Part shown: positions 48,816 to 56,243 of the stretch, one piece after another | How the letters are laid out: each line of letters opens with the position of its first letter | Position numbering within the stretch: the stretch's first letter is position 1 | Source of the DNA: 40CM-2-70-7 sp035631315 | Lineage (GTDB): Bacteria > Gemmatimonadota > Gemmatimonadetes > Gemmatimonadales > GWC2-71-9 | Assembly: GCA_035631315.1 (NCBI GenBank) | Contig: DASQIZ010000069.1 | Span: forward strand, 66,355-130,354 | Direction: 5' to 3' | Length of the DNA stretch: 64,000 nucleotides | Position numbers and translations under genes: made by a program | The notes under the pieces: model-generated | The model's input: only the letters and a program-made list of their open reading frames with translations | What the model was told of the DNA's origin: nothing | Database searches by the model: none

Positions 48816-49857
48816 CCGACACACTGCCCCGGTTCCGCAGCTTCACCAGTACTTCGCGCGCCGCACCTGACTCCAGTGCGGCGCGCGCTTTTTTCAGTCC
48901 CTCGGGAATATCGGCCGCCAGCCCCGCCACATAAATCGCGGCGGCCGCGTTCAACAGTACCGCCGTCTTCCCCGCGTCATCATCAGCTCCGCCGTCCAGA
49001 ATCTGTTCGGCCCGGCGCGCGTTCTCTGAAGGCTCGCCGCCCATCAGTTTCCCAAGATCCACCCGCGGCAAATCCAGAGTCCTGGGATCGAGTACGGAAT
49101 GCAAGGCCTTCCCGTCACGAATTTCCCATACGTCGGTGAGTCCTTCAGGCGAGATCTCATCCATGCCGGCCCGGCCATGGACGACCAGCGCGTGATCGGT
49201 GCCGAGCAACGCGAGTGCTTCCGCCACCAGGGGTGCCCGTGTCGCGTCACCCACTCCCACGATCTGACGCCTGACCCCGGCCGGATTCGCCATCGGTCCC
49301 ACCAGGTTCATCACCGTGGTGACGCCGAGCTCCTTGCGAACCGGGGCGAGGTGGCGCATCGCGGGATGGAAGTGGGGCGCGAAGAGAAAGGCAATTCGGG
49401 CCCGCGCGAGGGTCAGCTCCGCGGTCTTCCCGTCGGGGGGGATCGTGACGCCCATCGCCTCGAGGACGTCGGCAGATCCGCACCGCGAGGTATACGACCG
49501 GTTGCCATGCTTCGGTACGGTCGCCCCCGCCCCCACCGCCACGAAGGCGGCGACGGTCGAGATATTGAAGGTCGGCACACTGCCGCCGCCGGTCCCGCAC
49601 GTATCCACCACGTGCGGACCCTCGGCATTGACCTTCAGCATGGTTGAACGGAGCGCGCGGACCACGCCTGCGACCTCGGCGGCCGATTCCCCCTTGGCGC
49701 GAAGCCCCAGCAGGATTCCGCCCATCTGAGCGGGAGTGGCTTCCCCGCGCATCACGACGCCAAAGAGATCGGCGGCGAGCTGCTCGGATAGTGATTCACC
49801 CCGTGCGAGAACGGCGATGGCCTGCGAGAGCGGAGAAGGCGAGGAGGTATCTGCCAT
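48799..49857 (-). CDS. trpD: Anthranilate phosphoribosyltransferase
   Basis: 352 aa from ATG 49857. PRPP-binding 'DTCGTGGGSVPTFNISTVAA', anthranilate-site 'KHGNRSYTSRCGSADVLEAM', 'FLFAPHFHPAMRHLAPVRKE' and 'NLVGPMANPAGVRRQIVGV' are diagnostic; it makes phosphoribosyl-anthranilate. It is separated from trpC by lexA in the opposite orientation and overlaps the lexA 3' end by 17 nt. An ATG at 49908 would add 17 residues of unlikely sequence across its promoter. trpE/trpG are not in the window. Confidence 0.95.
   Translation of the reverse strand: MADTSSPSPLSQAIAVLARGESLSEQLAADLFGVVMRGEATPAQMGGILLGLRAKGESAAEVAGVVRALRSTMLKVNAEGPHVVDTCGTGGGSVPTFNISTVAAFVAVGAGATVPKHGNRSYTSRCGSADVLEAMGVTIPPDGKTAELTLARARIAFLFAPHFHPAMRHLAPVRKELGVTTVMNLVGPMANPAGVRRQIVGVGDATRAPLVAEALALLGTDHALVVHGRAGMDEISPEGLTDVWEIRDGKALHSVLDPRTLDLPRVDLGKLMGGEPSENARRAEQILDGGADDDAGKTAVLLNAAAAIYVAGLAADIPEGLKKARAALESGAAREVLVKLRNRGSVSVSIFG
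48855..48894 (+). terminator. lexA terminator, embedded in trpD coding sequence
   Basis: A perfect 12-bp stem, CGCGCGCCGCAC (48855-48866) with GTGCGGCGCGCG (48876-48887), and a 9-nt loop are followed by C and TTTTTT (48889-48894), 40 nt after the lexA stop. It is a textbook intrinsic terminator on the plus strand that simultaneously encodes about 13 codons near the trpD C-terminus on the minus strand. Confidence 0.88.
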
Positions 49858-49878
49858 GAGGGGACGGTACGGTCGCCA

Positions 49879-49908
49879 AAGGTATCCCGAAGAATCGCGC
49901 TTTGTCAA
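49879..49908 (-). promoter_or_regulatory. trpD promoter
   Basis: Minus strand: consensus TTGACA (49908-49903), an 18-nt spacer and TACCTT (49884-49879), about 21 nt before the ATG at 49857. It points away from the truA promoter, whose -35 begins 24 nt further on. The predicted leader is about 14 nt, too short for a trp attenuator. Confidence 0.5.
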
Positions 49909-49931
49909 ACAGGGGCAACGGGTTGCGTGCC

Positions 49932-49960
49932 TTGAAAGGCCCCGTCGTCCTTTCTATTTT
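49932..49960 (+). promoter_or_regulatory. truA-pur operon promoter, leaderless arrangement
   Basis: TTGAAA (49932-49937), a 17-nt spacer and TATTTT (49955-49960) are followed by TAGGC and GTG at 49966. Transcription is expected within a base or two of the GTG. This is the only promoter-like element ahead of the 13-kb plus-strand run. There is no room for a purine riboswitch. Confidence 0.6.
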
Positions 49961-49965
49961 TAGGC

Positions 49966-50757
49966 GTGACGAGCCGCCCCCTCCTCGCGGTGGTGCAGTA
50001 TGACGGTGGGCAGTTCGTGGGTTGGCAGCGACAACCGGCTAGCCGGACGGTGCAAGGAGAGATGGAAGCGGTTCTCCAGCGCATCACCGATCGCCGGACC
50101 GTGGTGACCGGCGCGGGACGCACGGACACCGGGGTGCATGCGCTGGGTCAGGGCGCGGGTTTCCTGGCCTCCGAGCGCTGGGCCGACGATGTGAATGGTC
50201 TGCACCGGGCGTTGAACGCCCTGTTGCCGAAGGACATCTGGGTGGAACGGGTCGCGGAAATGCGGCCCGGCTTTCACCCCCGGAAGAGCGCGACGGCCCG
50301 ACGGTATCAGTACCTGATCGGCACCGACGCGGCGGCGGAGTCGCCCTTCCGGAGACGCTTCGAGTGGGCGTTGGGCAAGCCCCTCGATGCGGACGCGCTG
50401 GCGACGTGTGCGAGGACGCTGATCGGCGAGCATGACTTCCGCGGATTCGCGGCGGCCGGACAGGTCAAACCTCACTACCGATGCCGCGTGGCGCTGGCCG
50501 ACTGGGCGCCGCGAGCGGACGGTGCGGGGATGACCTTCACGATCGAAGCCGATCGGTTCTTGCATCACATGGTGCGCTTTCTCGTCGGCACCATGGTGGA
50601 CGTCGCCCTGGGACGCCGGCCGGCGTCCGACTTCCCTCGCTTGCTCGCCGCGACCGACAACCGGGCGGCCAGTCCGCCCGCACCACCCCAGGGACTCTAC
50701 TTGGTGTGCGTGCAATATCCCGCTGACCTCTACGCCGGGGGGGGGGCCTCGTCATGA
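49966..50757 (+). CDS. truA: tRNA pseudouridine(38-40) synthase
   Basis: 263 aa from GTG 49966. 'AVVQYDGGQFVGWQRQPASR', catalytic Asp in 'GAGRTDTGVHALGQ', 'HPRKSATARRYQYLI' and 'DRFLHHMVRFLVGTMVDVAL' are TruA hallmarks; the enzyme modifies the anticodon stem of many tRNAs. The C-terminal tail 'YAGGGASS' is encoded across a run of ten G that also lies just before the fsa start. First gene of the purine run; ATGA overlap with fsa. Confidence 0.95.
   Translation: MTSRPLLAVVQYDGGQFVGWQRQPASRTVQGEMEAVLQRITDRRTVVTGAGRTDTGVHALGQGAGFLASERWADDVNGLHRALNALLPKDIWVERVAEMRPGFHPRKSATARRYQYLIGTDAAAESPFRRRFEWALGKPLDADALATCARTLIGEHDFRGFAAAGQVKPHYRCRVALADWAPRADGAGMTFTIEADRFLHHMVRFLVGTMVDVALGRRPASDFPRLLAATDNRAASPPAPPQGLYLVCVQYPADLYAGGGASS
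50737..50746 (+). repeat. G10 homopolymer at the truA-fsa junction
   Basis: Ten consecutive G inside the last codons of truA, 8 nt before the fsa ATG. Slippage would alter only the TruA tail and the TruA stop/fsa start overlap, not the catalytic parts. The G-run may also act as the ribosome site of fsa. Confidence 0.7.
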
Positions 50758-51422
50758 AATTTTTCCTCGACACCGCGAACCTGAAGGACATCAGCTGGGC
50801 CGCTCAGGCCGGATTGATCGACGGCATCACGACCAACCCGTCCCTGCTCGCCAAATTCGCCGGCGACGTGGACCCGAGAGACGTGCTCAAGGAGATCTGC
50901 TCGCTGGTCGAGGGACCGGTCTCCGCGGAAGTCATCGCGATCGACGCCGAAGGGATGGTGAGTGAGGGCGAATCGCTCATGAAGATCGCCGACAACATCG
51001 TCATCAAGATTCCGATGACCGAAGCCGGCATGGTCGCGGTGCGGCGCCTCTCCCGCCAGGGCATCAAGACCAATGTGACGCTCTGCTTCTCCAGCGTGCA
51101 GTGCCTCATCGCCGCCAAGGCGGGCGCCAGCTACGTCTCGCCCTTCATCGGCCGTCTCGATGACGTCGGCCAGGAAGGGATGGACGTGATCCGCGAGACC
51201 CGCGTGATCTTCGACAATTACCAGTACGCGACCGAAATCCTCGCGGCGTCCATCCGTCACCCGCGCCACGTGGTGGATGCGGCGATGGTCGGCGCCGACG
51301 TCGCGACCCTGCCCCCAGACATCCTCAAGAAGCTGCTCCAGCATCCGTTGACCGACCGCGGGCTCGAGCAGTTCCTGGCCGACTGGGGCAAGCTCACCAA
51401 GCGCGCGAAGGCGACCGTTTGA
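50754..51422 (+). CDS. fsa: Transaldolase / fructose-6-phosphate aldolase family (TalC/FSA-like)
   Basis: 222 aa, the small transaldolase type. 'MKFFLDTANLKDI' and 'GLIDGITTNPSLLAK' at the N-terminus, Schiff-base Lys in 'NIVIKIPMTEAG' near residue 86, and 'GIKTNVTLCFSSVQCLIAAK' with 'YVSPFIGRLDDVGQEGMDVI' define the family. Transaldolase activity in the pentose phosphate pathway, which feeds PRPP to purine synthesis, is the likelier role; true F6P aldolase cannot be excluded. Overlaps: truA (ATGA) and purB (TTGA). Confidence 0.9.
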   Translation: MKFFLDTANLKDISWAAQAGLIDGITTNPSLLAKFAGDVDPRDVLKEICSLVEGPVSAEVIAIDAEGMVSEGESLMKIADNIVIKIPMTEAGMVAVRRLSRQGIKTNVTLCFSSVQCLIAAKAGASYVSPFIGRLDDVGQEGMDVIRETRVIFDNYQYATEILAASIRHPRHVVDAAMVGADVATLPPDILKKLLQHPLTDRGLEQFLADWGKLTKRAKATV

Positions 51423-52852
51423 CCTACAGCTCCCCGCTTGCCACCCGCTACGCCTCGCCGGCGATGCAGTCGCTCTGGAGCGACCAGCGCCGGTACGGGC
51501 TCTGGCGGCGGCTCTGGCTCGCCCTCATGGAGTCGGAGCGGGAGCTGGGACTCGAAATCCCCGATCAGGCGATTCAGCAGCTCAGGGCGCATCTCGACGA
51601 CGTGGACCTCGCGCGCGCCGCCGAGCATGAGCGGCGTCTGCGCCACGACGTGATGTCGCACATCCACGCCCTCGGCGATCAGGCCCCCGCCGCTCGCCCC
51701 TACCTGCACCTCGGCGCCACGTCCGCGTTCGTCACCGACAACACCGATCTGTTGTTGATGCGCGAAGGGATTCAGTTGCTGCTCGGTCGCGTGGCTGCCG
51801 TACTCGTCGCGCTCGGGAAATTGTCGCGTCGCTCGAGCCGGATCCCGTGTCTCGCGTATACCCACTTTCAGCCGGCGCAGCTCACCACCGTGGGCAAGCG
51901 CGTCACGCTGTGGATGCAGGATTTCATTCTCGATGCGGAAGAGCTGCTGCATCGCCTCGAGACCTTCCGCTTCCGCGGTGTGAAGGGCACGACGGGCACG
52001 CAGGCGTCATTCCTCGAGCTCCTCGCCGGCGACCACGACAAGGTCCGCAAGCTGGACCAGATGGTCGCGCAGAAGCTCGGCTTCAGTCAGGTCTTCCCCG
52101 TCACCGGGCAGACCTACACCCGCAAGCTCGACGCCGAAGTGCTGGCCGCGCTGTCCGGCATCGCCGCGTCGGCGGCGAAGTTCGCGACCGACTTGCGGCT
52201 CCTGCAGCACGAAGGCGAGTTGCTCGAGCCCTTCGAGAGCGAACAGGTCGGATCGTCCGCGATGGCGTACAAACGGAATCCGATGCGCGCCGAGCGCATG
52301 ACCTCTCTCGCTCGGTTCGTGATCGAGCTCGAAGGCAACGCGTGGCACACGGCGGCGACGCAGTGGCTCGAACGGACACTCGACGACAGCGCGAACCGTC
52401 GCCTGGTCATTCCCGAAGCGTTCCTCGCAGCCGATGCGATCCTGGTGCTGGCGACCAACGTCGCGGCGGGCATCGAGGTCCGCGAAGCGGTGATCGCACG
52501 GCGCGTGGCCGACCAGATGCCCTTCCTCGCCACTGAAGCGCTGCTCATGCGGGGCGTGAAGGCGGGTGGAGACCGGCAGACGCTGCACGAGGTCATCCGA
52601 TCACACAGCCAGACCGTCGCCAAGGCGATGGCCGAGGCCGGCACCCCCAACGATCTGCTCGAACGGCTCGACTCCGATCCCGCGTTCCGCGCGCTGGATC
52701 TGTCGGCCCGTACCGGCGACCTCGATCCCGCGAAGTACGTGGGCCGGGCGCCTCAGCAAGTCGACGAATTCCTGGACGACGTTCTCCCCCCCATCCTTCA
52801 CGCGGTCCAGCGGGCGGCCCCCACGGCGACCCCGGCCGAGGTCACGGTATGA
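51419..52852 (+). CDS. purB: Adenylosuccinate lyase, eukaryote-type
   Basis: 477 aa from TTG 51419 (TTGA overlap with fsa). Catalyses two steps of purine synthesis: SAICAR to AICAR and adenylosuccinate to AMP. The fumarase-superfamily signature is 'GSSAMAYKRNPMRAERM'. Throughout its length it resembles animal ADSL more than E. coli or Bacillus PurB: 'SPLATRYASP', 'KRLRHDVM'-like 'RRLRHDVMSHIHALG', 'THFQPAQLTTVGKRVTLWMQ', 'FRFRGVKGTTGTQASFLELL', 'QWLERTLDDSANRRLVIPEA', 'GRAPQQVDEFL'. Length also fits the animal enzyme. This comparison is from memory of the human sequence. Confidence 0.95.
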   Translation: MTYSSPLATRYASPAMQSLWSDQRRYGLWRRLWLALMESERELGLEIPDQAIQQLRAHLDDVDLARAAEHERRLRHDVMSHIHALGDQAPAARPYLHLGATSAFVTDNTDLLLMREGIQLLLGRVAAVLVALGKLSRRSSRIPCLAYTHFQPAQLTTVGKRVTLWMQDFILDAEELLHRLETFRFRGVKGTTGTQASFLELLAGDHDKVRKLDQMVAQKLGFSQVFPVTGQTYTRKLDAEVLAALSGIAASAAKFATDLRLLQHEGELLEPFESEQVGSSAMAYKRNPMRAERMTSLARFVIELEGNAWHTAATQWLERTLDDSANRRLVIPEAFLAADAILVLATNVAAGIEVREAVIARRVADQMPFLATEALLMRGVKAGGDRQTLHEVIRSHSQTVAKAMAEAGTPNDLLERLDSDPAFRALDLSARTGDLDPAKYVGRAPQQVDEFLDDVLPPILHAVQRAAPTATPAEVTV

Positions 52853-53769
52853 CGACGGCGTTACGCGAAAGCACCCTCCCCCTGCCCCTCCTGCGTCGCG
52901 GCAAGGTACGGGAGATGTACGAGGTCGATGCTGACACGCTCCTCATGGTGGCGAGCGACCGGGTCAGCGCGTTCGACGTGGTGATGGACGAAGCCGTGCC
53001 GCATAAGGGCGCGGTGCTGACCCAGATGTCGGCCTTCTGGCTGAAGAAGCTCGGCAAGGTCATCCCGAACCACATGGTCACCGCCGACGCCGGCGAGATC
53101 ATCAAGAAGGTGCCCGCCCTCGCGAGCCACCGGGCCGTGATCTCCGGCCGCGCGATGCTCGTGAAGCGGACCACACCGGTCTCGTTCGAGTGCGTCGTCC
53201 GCGGCTATCTCTCCGGCTCCGCCTGGGCCGAGTACCGGAAGTCCGGGACCCTCGCCGGTGAGCCGCTGGCCGCCGGGCTGGTCGAGAGTGACCGGCTCGA
53301 TCCTCCGATCTTCTCTCCCGCGACCAAGGCCGAGACGGGCCACGACGAGAACGTCACGTTCACCCACGTGGTGGATGCCCTCGGCCGCGTCATGGGCGAA
53401 CGGTTGAAGCGCGCCTCGCTGTCGCTCTATGACGCGGGCCGGGCGTACGCGGCTGAGCGCGGCATCATCATCGCGGATACCAAATTCGAGTTCGGGACGA
53501 CGACGGACGGGACGCTGCTGTTGATCGACGAGGTCCTGACGCCTGACAGCTCCCGGTTCTGGCCCGCCGATCGCTACACACCGGGCAAAGGCCAGCCGTC
53601 CTTCGACAAGCAGCCCCTGCGCGACTACCTCGCGGGCATCAAGAAGCAGGGCAAGTGGAACGGCGAAGCACCGCCTCCCACCCTGCCCAAAGACGTCGTG
53701 CAGGCCACGAGTGAGCGGTATCGCGAGGCATATCTGCTGGTGACCGGACACGCGCTGGAGACCGCCTGA
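52849..53769 (+). CDS. purC: SAICAR synthetase
   Basis: 306 aa. 'LLRRGKVREMYEVDADTLLM' and 'VASDRVSAFDVVMDEAVPHK' bind ATP; 'PVSFECVVRGYLSGSAWAEY', 'PPIFSPATKAETGHDENVTF' and 'IIADTKFEFGTTTDGTLLLI' complete the active site. Length is that of the longer ADE1-like form (about 306 aa) rather than the ~237-aa E. coli form. It carries out the step just before PurB. ATGA overlap with purB and TGATG with psd. Confidence 0.95.
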   Translation: MTTALRESTLPLPLLRRGKVREMYEVDADTLLMVASDRVSAFDVVMDEAVPHKGAVLTQMSAFWLKKLGKVIPNHMVTADAGEIIKKVPALASHRAVISGRAMLVKRTTPVSFECVVRGYLSGSAWAEYRKSGTLAGEPLAAGLVESDRLDPPIFSPATKAETGHDENVTFTHVVDALGRVMGERLKRASLSLYDAGRAYAAERGIIIADTKFEFGTTTDGTLLLIDEVLTPDSSRFWPADRYTPGKGQPSFDKQPLRDYLAGIKKQGKWNGEAPPPTLPKDVVQATSERYREAYLLVTGHALETA

Positions 53770-54419
53770 TGCGGATGGCCCCCGAAGGCTGGCCGTTCAT
53801 TCTGCCGGGCTGGGCGCTCGTCACCCTCGGCGTCTGGGCCGCGACCACCGGCAGTCCCTGGTGGTGGCTCGGCACCCTGCTGTGGCTGCCCTTTGCCGTC
53901 TGGCTCCTCGTCTTCTTCCGCGATCCGGCCCGCACCGGCCCTCGCGGAGAGAAGTCGGTCATCTCACCGGCCGACGGAACCATTGTGAGCGTCGCGCAGG
54001 TCGATGAGCCCGCGTACCTGAAGGCGCCCGCGGTCCGCGTCTCGATTTTCATGAGCGTGTTCAACGTCCACGTGAACCGGTATCCCGTGACGGGCACCGT
54101 CGAATACCGCTACTACAATCCCGGCAAGTTCCTCCACGCCGCCCGCGAGAAGGCCTCGCTCGACAACGAGCAGTCGTCGATCGGGGTGCGTGGTGCCCGC
54201 GGGCCTCTGCTGGTCCGCCAGATCGCGGGCTCCATCGCGCGCCGCATCGTCACGGACGCGAAGGTCGGTGACCCCGCGGTGCAGGCTGAGCGCATGGGCA
54301 TGATCCGGTTCGGCTCACGCGTCGACGTCTTCCTGCCCGCCGCTGCCAACGCGAAGATCGCCGTGAAGATCGGCGACAAGGTGCACGCGGCGGCTACGGT
54401 TCTGGCGGAGTATCCCTGA
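53769..54419 (+). CDS. psd: Phosphatidylserine decarboxylase, short type
   Basis: 216 aa, the archaeal/short-type enzyme that makes phosphatidylethanolamine. Two membrane helices at about residues 10-28 and 32-50, then 'FFRDPARTGPRGEKSVISPA' + 'DGTIVSVAQV' and 'VRVSIFMSVFNVHVNRYPVT'. The self-processing site 'IRFGSRVDVFLP' yields the pyruvoyl group at Ser. It directly precedes pssA, which makes its substrate. Both are embedded among purine genes with 1-nt TGATG junctions on each side. Confidence 0.93.
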   Translation: MRMAPEGWPFILPGWALVTLGVWAATTGSPWWWLGTLLWLPFAVWLLVFFRDPARTGPRGEKSVISPADGTIVSVAQVDEPAYLKAPAVRVSIFMSVFNVHVNRYPVTGTVEYRYYNPGKFLHAAREKASLDNEQSSIGVRGARGPLLVRQIAGSIARRIVTDAKVGDPAVQAERMGMIRFGSRVDVFLPAAANAKIAVKIGDKVHAAATVLAEYP

Positions 54420-55273
54420 TGGCGGGCCCCCGCCTCCGTCCGCCGAACATCCGGCGCGTCGTCATCATCGTGCCGAGCCTGTTCACGCTCTTCAATCTGT
54501 TCTTCGGCTTCTGGTCGATGGTGCTCGCTCAGCGCGGCGACTTCTACCGCGCAGGATGGTTCATCGTCTTCGCCGGAATCCTCGACACGCTCGACGGCCG
54601 CGTCGCGCGACTGTCGAACACCGGCACGCGGTTCGGAGCCGAGCTCGATTCGCTGGTCGATGTCGTGTCCTTCGGCGTCGCCCCGGCGTTCCTCATGTAC
54701 CGGGTCGAGTTCGCCGACGCGGGCCCGGTGGCGTGGGTGTTCTGCTTCTTCTACGTGATGGCCGCCGCGCTCCGGCTCGCACGGTTCAACATCACGCAGG
54801 CGGGCCGCGCGAAAACGGCCTTCATCGGCCTGCCCTCACCGGCCGCGGGCATGACGCTGGCGACGTTCTATCCGTTCACGCAGACGGGGCTCTACGACGA
54901 CTCGGTGCATTTCATTCCGTGGCACACCGTCCTGAGCTTCCTGATGATCGGCCTCGCCATCCTGATGGTGTCGAACGTCCGGTACGCGACCGTGCCGCGC
55001 GCCGGTATCCGGACGCTCCGCGGCATCCTGTCGTTCGCCGTCATCATCGCCATCCTGGTGTTCGGCATCTGGAAGCACGACGCCTTCTTCTTCCCCCTGG
55101 GTGTGACCTACGTGACCTACGGAGTCGTCCGCGCCTCCATCCTCGGCCTGTTCGTGACGCCCGATGAAGACGAGGAGGCGGAGACCGCCGGCCCTATCGT
55201 CATCGGCGACACCGATCGCGGCACCGGTGAGCTGCACCGCCACCGCCACCCCCGCGGCCCGGAGAGCGCCTGA
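54419..55273 (+). CDS. pssA: CDP-diacylglycerol-serine O-phosphatidyltransferase
   Basis: 284 aa integral membrane protein with about 7-8 helices. The CDP-alcohol phosphotransferase motif D-G-x2-A-R-x8-G-x3-D-x3-D is complete in 'LDGRVARLSNTGTRFGAELD' followed by 'SLVD'. 'IVPSLFTLFNLFFGFWSMVL' and 'IGLPSPAAGMTLATFYPF' are typical of type II PssA. It makes phosphatidylserine for Psd encoded just upstream. The C-terminal tail (from about 245) is charged and His-rich. TGATG junctions with psd and purS. Confidence 0.93.
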   Translation: MAGPRLRPPNIRRVVIIVPSLFTLFNLFFGFWSMVLAQRGDFYRAGWFIVFAGILDTLDGRVARLSNTGTRFGAELDSLVDVVSFGVAPAFLMYRVEFADAGPVAWVFCFFYVMAAALRLARFNITQAGRAKTAFIGLPSPAAGMTLATFYPFTQTGLYDDSVHFIPWHTVLSFLMIGLAILMVSNVRYATVPRAGIRTLRGILSFAVIIAILVFGIWKHDAFFFPLGVTYVTYGVVRASILGLFVTPDEDEEAETAGPIVIGDTDRGTGELHRHRHPRGPESA

Positions 55274-55527
55274 TGGCCTCCTTCCGCGTGGAGATTCGCG
55301 TGATGCCCCGCGGTGGAATTCTCGACCCGCAAGGTCAGGCCGTCGCGCACGCCCTGCATGCACTCGGTTTCGCCGACGTGAACGGCGCACGGGTCGGGAA
55401 GCACCTGGTGCTGACGGTGGACGCGGCGAGCTCGAGTGCCGCGGAGACCCGGGTCAAGGCGATGTGTGACCGCCTGCTCGCCAATCCGGTGACCGAGGAC
55501 TACCAACTCGCCGTGGAGCCCGCCTGA
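55273..55527 (+). CDS. purS: Phosphoribosylformylglycinamidine synthase subunit PurS
   Basis: 84 aa. 'ASFRVEIRVMPRGGILDPQG' and 'VAHALHALGFADVNGARVGK', with 'KAMCDRLLANPVTEDYQLAV' at the end, are diagnostic of PurS, the small bridging subunit of the PurLQS complex. Position before purQ and purL agrees. TGATG junctions on both sides. Confidence 0.95.
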   Translation: MASFRVEIRVMPRGGILDPQGQAVAHALHALGFADVNGARVGKHLVLTVDAASSSAAETRVKAMCDRLLANPVTEDYQLAVEPA

Positions 55528-56243
55528 TGCGCCGGGTCGCGGTGATCGTCTTCCCCGGCACGAACTCCGAGGTCGAGACCGTGGACGCGGCCCGGGATGC
55601 CGGGAGCGACGCGTACTACGTCTGGCACAAGGACACGGATCTGAAGGGTGCCGACGTCGTGATCCTCCCCGGCGGGTTCAGCTACGGCGACTACCTCCGG
55701 TCGGGCGCCATTGCCCGGTTCTCCCCCATCATGGAAGCGGTCGCGGCCCATGCCCGGGCCGGCGGGGGCGTACTGGGGCTCTGCAACGGCTTCCAGACCC
55801 TCTGTGAAGCCGGGCTCCTGCCCGGTGGCCTGGTCCGGAATGACCGGCTGCGGTACGTCTCCCGACCCGTGCGCCTCCGCGTGGAGGCGGTCGACACCCC
55901 CTTCACGAACCAGTACCGGAAGGGGGAGGAGATCACGATCCCCATCGCTCACGGCGACGGGCGCTATGTTGCTGATGCCCCCACGCTGGCCGCCCTCGAG
56001 GCCGAGGGACGGGTGGTGTGGCGGTATGTCGGAGAGAATCCGAATGGTTCGACCAACGGCATCGCGGGCGTGTGCAACGCGGCGCGGAACGTGGTCGGAG
56101 TGATGCCGCATCCGGAGCGACTGAACGCGCCGGTGCTGGGCGGCCAGGATGGGGCCCGTGTCTTTTTCTCCTTGGAGGCTCGCGATGCGACGCAGCATGC
56201 TGGCGATCTGCGCGCTGTTGGCGGTCACCACCGCGGGATGTGA
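55527..56243 (+). CDS. purQ: Phosphoribosylformylglycinamidine synthase subunit PurQ (glutaminase)
   Basis: 238 aa. Class I glutaminase: 'VAVIVFPGTNSEVETVDAAR' and 'ADVVILPGGFSYGDYLRSGA', nucleophile Cys in 'GVLGLCNGFQTLCEAGLLPG', and His/Glu in 'GVMPHPERL'. It supplies ammonia to PurL. The C-terminal ~20 residues ('DATQHAGDLRAVGGHHRGM') run past the family's usual end and are read over the start of the following lipoprotein gene in another frame, a 59-nt overlap. Confidence 0.95.
   Translation: MRRVAVIVFPGTNSEVETVDAARDAGSDAYYVWHKDTDLKGADVVILPGGFSYGDYLRSGAIARFSPIMEAVAAHARAGGGVLGLCNGFQTLCEAGLLPGGLVRNDRLRYVSRPVRLRVEAVDTPFTNQYRKGEEITIPIAHGDGRYVADAPTLAALEAEGRVVWRYVGENPNGSTNGIAGVCNAARNVVGVMPHPERLNAPVLGGQDGARVFFSLEARDATQHAGDLRAVGGHHRGM

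Noticed and set aside
49858..49965. Purine riboswitch or trp leader peptide
   Set aside because: The truA promoter ends 5 nt before the GTG and the trpD leader is predicted at about 14 nt, leaving no room for either.
50737..50757. truA frameshift caused by the G-run
   Set aside because: The frame as given ends four residues later with the expected ATGA overlap and the conserved TruA core is complete.
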